Under the pieces are notes generated by a model that saw only the letters and a list, made by a program, of their open reading frames with translations, made no database searches and was not told the DNA's origin. A program made the position numbers and the translations under genes. From Parasulfitobacter algicola (GTDB lineage Bacteria; Pseudomonadota; Alphaproteobacteria; Rhodobacterales; Rhodobacteraceae), in assembly GCF_013315265.1 (NCBI RefSeq), contig NZ_JABUFE010000004.1, forward strand, positions 62,001 to 126,000: a stretch of DNA of 64,000 nucleotides, in the 5' to 3' direction. Of the stretch, positions 62,399-64,000 are shown piece by piece. The stretch's first letter is position 1. Every line of letters starts with the position of its first letter.

Positions 62399-63304
62399 TC
62401 AGCCTTTGCCCTTTGTCTTGGTATTGCCGGGCTTTGCATTTTTTTCCAAATGTTCGATGATCTTGCCAGCAACATCCAAGCCGGTGGCGATCTCAACCCC
62501 TTCAAGACCAGGTGACGAATTTACTTCCATCACAACCGCGCCGTGATTGGCACGCAGCATATCAACGCCGCAGACGCTAAGCCCCATGGATTTCGCTGCT
62601 CGCACAGCGGTTGACCGTTCCTCTGGTGAAATCTTGATCAATTTTGCAGACCCGCCACGGTGTAGGTTAGATCGAAATTCGCCTTCGGCGCCGGTTCGTT
62701 TCATTGCCGCAATGGCTTTGCCGCCAACCACGATCACACGGATATCTGTACCACCCGCTTCCTTGATAAATTCCTGCGCAAGAATGTTAACATTGGCGCC
62801 GCGAAACGCTTCAATCACAGACTTTGCAGACCGTTCCGTATCGGCCAGAACAACACCTATACCTTGCGTGCCTTCCAGCAGCTTGATGACCACAGGCGCA
62901 CCACCAGCCAGGCTGACAACTTCGCCCGCTTGTTTTGCATCATGCGCAAATGCTGTCACGGGCAGACCGATCCCATCGCGGGCAAGCAGTTGCATTGATC
63001 TAAGCTTATCACGTGACCGTCCAATCGCGACGCTTTCATTCAGAGGATAGACGCCCATCATTTCGAATTGTCGTAAAACGGCCAGCCCATAAAAGGTCAC
63101 TGATGCCCCGATCCGCGGGATAACAGCATCATAGCCTTTCAGGGATTCGCCATTATAATAAATCTCTGGCCGCCGTGATGCGATATTCATATAGCACTGA
63201 AGCGTGTTAACGACGTCAATCGTATGACCCCTTTGTTCAGCGGCCTCGATCAACCGTCTGTGTGAATATAGTTTGGGATTGCGCGCCATAAGTGCGATTT
63301 TCAT
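62399..63304 (-). CDS. rimK: Ribosomal protein S6--L-glutamate ligase RimK
   Basis: ATP-grasp ligase of 301 residues adding glutamates to the C-terminus of S6. Start [22 protein letters not shown] matches RimK; ATP-grasp signatures [45 protein letters not shown] and the metal-binding [12 protein letters not shown] are intact. GGAAC lies before the ATG. The RimB-type protease in the same cluster may antagonise it. The last 15 residues are Lys/Gly-rich. Confidence 0.92.
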   Translation of the reverse strand: MKIALMARNPKLYSHRRLIEAAEQRGHTIDVVNTLQCYMNIASRRPEIYYNGESLKGYDAVIPRIGASVTFYGLAVLRQFEMMGVYPLNESVAIGRSRDKLRSMQLLARDGIGLPVTAFAHDAKQAGEVVSLAGGAPVVIKLLEGTQGIGVVLADTERSAKSVIEAFRGANVNILAQEFIKEAGGTDIRVIVVGGKAIAAMKRTGAEGEFRSNLHRGGSAKLIKISPEERSTAVRAAKSMGLSVCGVDMLRANHGAVVMEVNSSPGLEGVEIATGLDVAGKIIEHLEKNAKPGNTKTKGKG

Positions 63305-63511
63305 TCAATGTTCCTTTCAGGACTAACCCAAACGTAGAATATTTTTGCCTGCTACAAAACAGACTTATCCAATCGCGACCAGAATATTAGGGTTGAACTG
63401 CCAAAACACGTTCAGATCTGTGTATGTATGGGGGTCTATCCGGATTTTATAAATTTATTTCCAAAGACAGCAACACGTTGCACCCATCAGCTAAAACTGT
63501 AATCTGATCAT

Positions 63512-64000
63512 ATGACATCAAACAAAATCCATTTCAGTGAAATGCAATCCCCACAGGGTGTTCGACCTCCCTACACAGAATACGATGAATGGTTTTCGGA
63601 TCAAGACGCAGCGCGACTGTCCAAAAAATCAAAAGAAGCCGAAGCCTTTTTCCGACGTACTGGCATTACGTTCAACGTCTATGGCGCGTCAGATGCCGAA
63701 GAACGTCTGATCCCATTCGATCTTGTGCCCAGGATTGTGTCGAATAAAGAATGGACCAAACTATCCAAAGGGATTGATCAGCGCGTTCGCGCAGTGAATG
63801 CGTTTTTGCATGATATCTATAATCGCCAGGAAATTCTGCGCGCAGGGATCATTCCGACAGAACTAATTGCAAAAAACGATGCCTTTTTACCCCAAATGAT
63901 GGACTTTGTCCCACCCGGGGATGTTTATACGCATATTGTTGGTACGGATATTGTGCGAACTGGCGAAGACGATTTCTTTGTATTGGAAGACAATGCGCGT
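63512..64000 (+). CDS. Circularly permuted ATP-grasp protein (DUF404/DUF407), partial
   Basis: 163 residues are visible; the gene runs off the window edge. Sequence matches circularly permuted ATP-grasp type 2 proteins: YDEWFSDQDAARLSKKSKEAEAFFRRTGITF split over residues 24-56, FDLVPRIVSNKEW, NAFLHDIYNRQEILRAGIIP and the late VGTDIVRTGEDDFFVLEDN. In many alphaproteobacteria it leads an operon with an alpha-E protein and a transglutaminase-like protein, for an unknown peptide-like product. Divergent from rimK. Confidence 0.88.
   Translation, partial: MTSNKIHFSEMQSPQGVRPPYTEYDEWFSDQDAARLSKKSKEAEAFFRRTGITFNVYGASDAEERLIPFDLVPRIVSNKEWTKLSKGIDQRVRAVNAFLHDIYNRQEILRAGIIPTELIAKNDAFLPQMMDFVPPGDVYTHIVGTDIVRTGEDDFFVLEDNAR

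Noticed and set aside
1-64000. CRISPR arrays, prophage, insertion sequences, tRNA or rRNA genes
   Set aside because: No regularly spaced repeats, transposase or phage-like proteins, cloverleaf-like sequences or rRNA-like stretches were found on reading both strands.

Overview
The window is chromosomal DNA of an alphaproteobacterium, almost certainly of the Rhodobacterales (Roseobacter group, Loktanella/Yoonia/Octadecabacter-like). The basis is gene content and order: hemN divergent from fnrL, a Usp gene divergent from ccoNOQP, irrA-fabA-fabB-fabI, a MoxR/DUF58/DUF1285 cluster, miaB, DUF1150 beside a small heat-shock gene, and a long ALDH16-type aldehyde dehydrogenase beside deoC. The genus is inference. 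GC looks like the low to middle fifties by eye, with one clearly GC-richer gene (fabB). No tRNA, rRNA, CRISPR array, transposase or phage gene was seen.

Layout. 1-4 kb: DUF58 (cut by the window edge), MoxR ATPase, DUF1285, a DUF2798 relic broken by a stop, then AT-richer sparse DNA with one small exported protein and a DUF1801 gene. 4.1-6.7 kb: NMT1/THI5-type ABC importer. 6.7-9.6 kb: two-component system and an orphan glycosyltransferase. 9.7-14.5 kb: NADAR and rpe, divergent from deoC, a small membrane protein and ALDH16. 14.5-22.1 kb: the microaerobic block, hemN, fnrL, phzF, usp and ccoNOQP, with two FNR boxes and a strong terminator. 22.2-27.1 kb: hsp20 with a ROSE-like thermometer, DUF1150, DUF465, purEK, a DMT exporter and miaB. 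27.2-43 kb: an exopolysaccharide locus of the succinoglycan type (ExoL-like, ExoA, ExoM, ExoP, an ExoX/SyrA-like small protein, two GT2 enzymes, ExoK, ExoQ, ExoV, ExoT, ExoF, ExoY). 43.3-48.9 kb: a phosphatase, irrA, fabABI, soxR with a canonical SoxR-type promoter pointing at a small DUF1127-like gene, and an M50 protease. 49-52.7 kb: four abutting or overlapping genes (HAD dehalogenase-like, alpha/beta hydrolase, threonine dehydratase-like, EEP nuclease/phosphatase-like). 52.7-59.2 kb: malonate uptake and use (GntR, TRAP DctPQM, malonyl-CoA decarboxylase, malonyl-CoA synthetase). 59.2-64 kb: RimB-type zinc protease, MscS, CorA/ZntB, RimK and the start of a circularly permuted ATP-grasp gene.

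How the parts work together. FnrL probably controls its own gene, hemN, usp and the cbb3 oxidase through TTGAY-N4-ATCAA boxes. The exo genes form converging units that cover priming (ExoY), sugar addition, flipping (ExoT), polymerisation (ExoQ), length control and export (ExoP, ExoF), pyruvylation (ExoV) and trimming (ExoK); no acetyl- or succinyl-transferase is visible. The malonate operon is self-contained, from uptake to acetyl-CoA. The most unusual signals are the SoxR promoter driving a DUF1127-like small protein, the ROSE-type hairpin before hsp20, and the GC-rich fabB.
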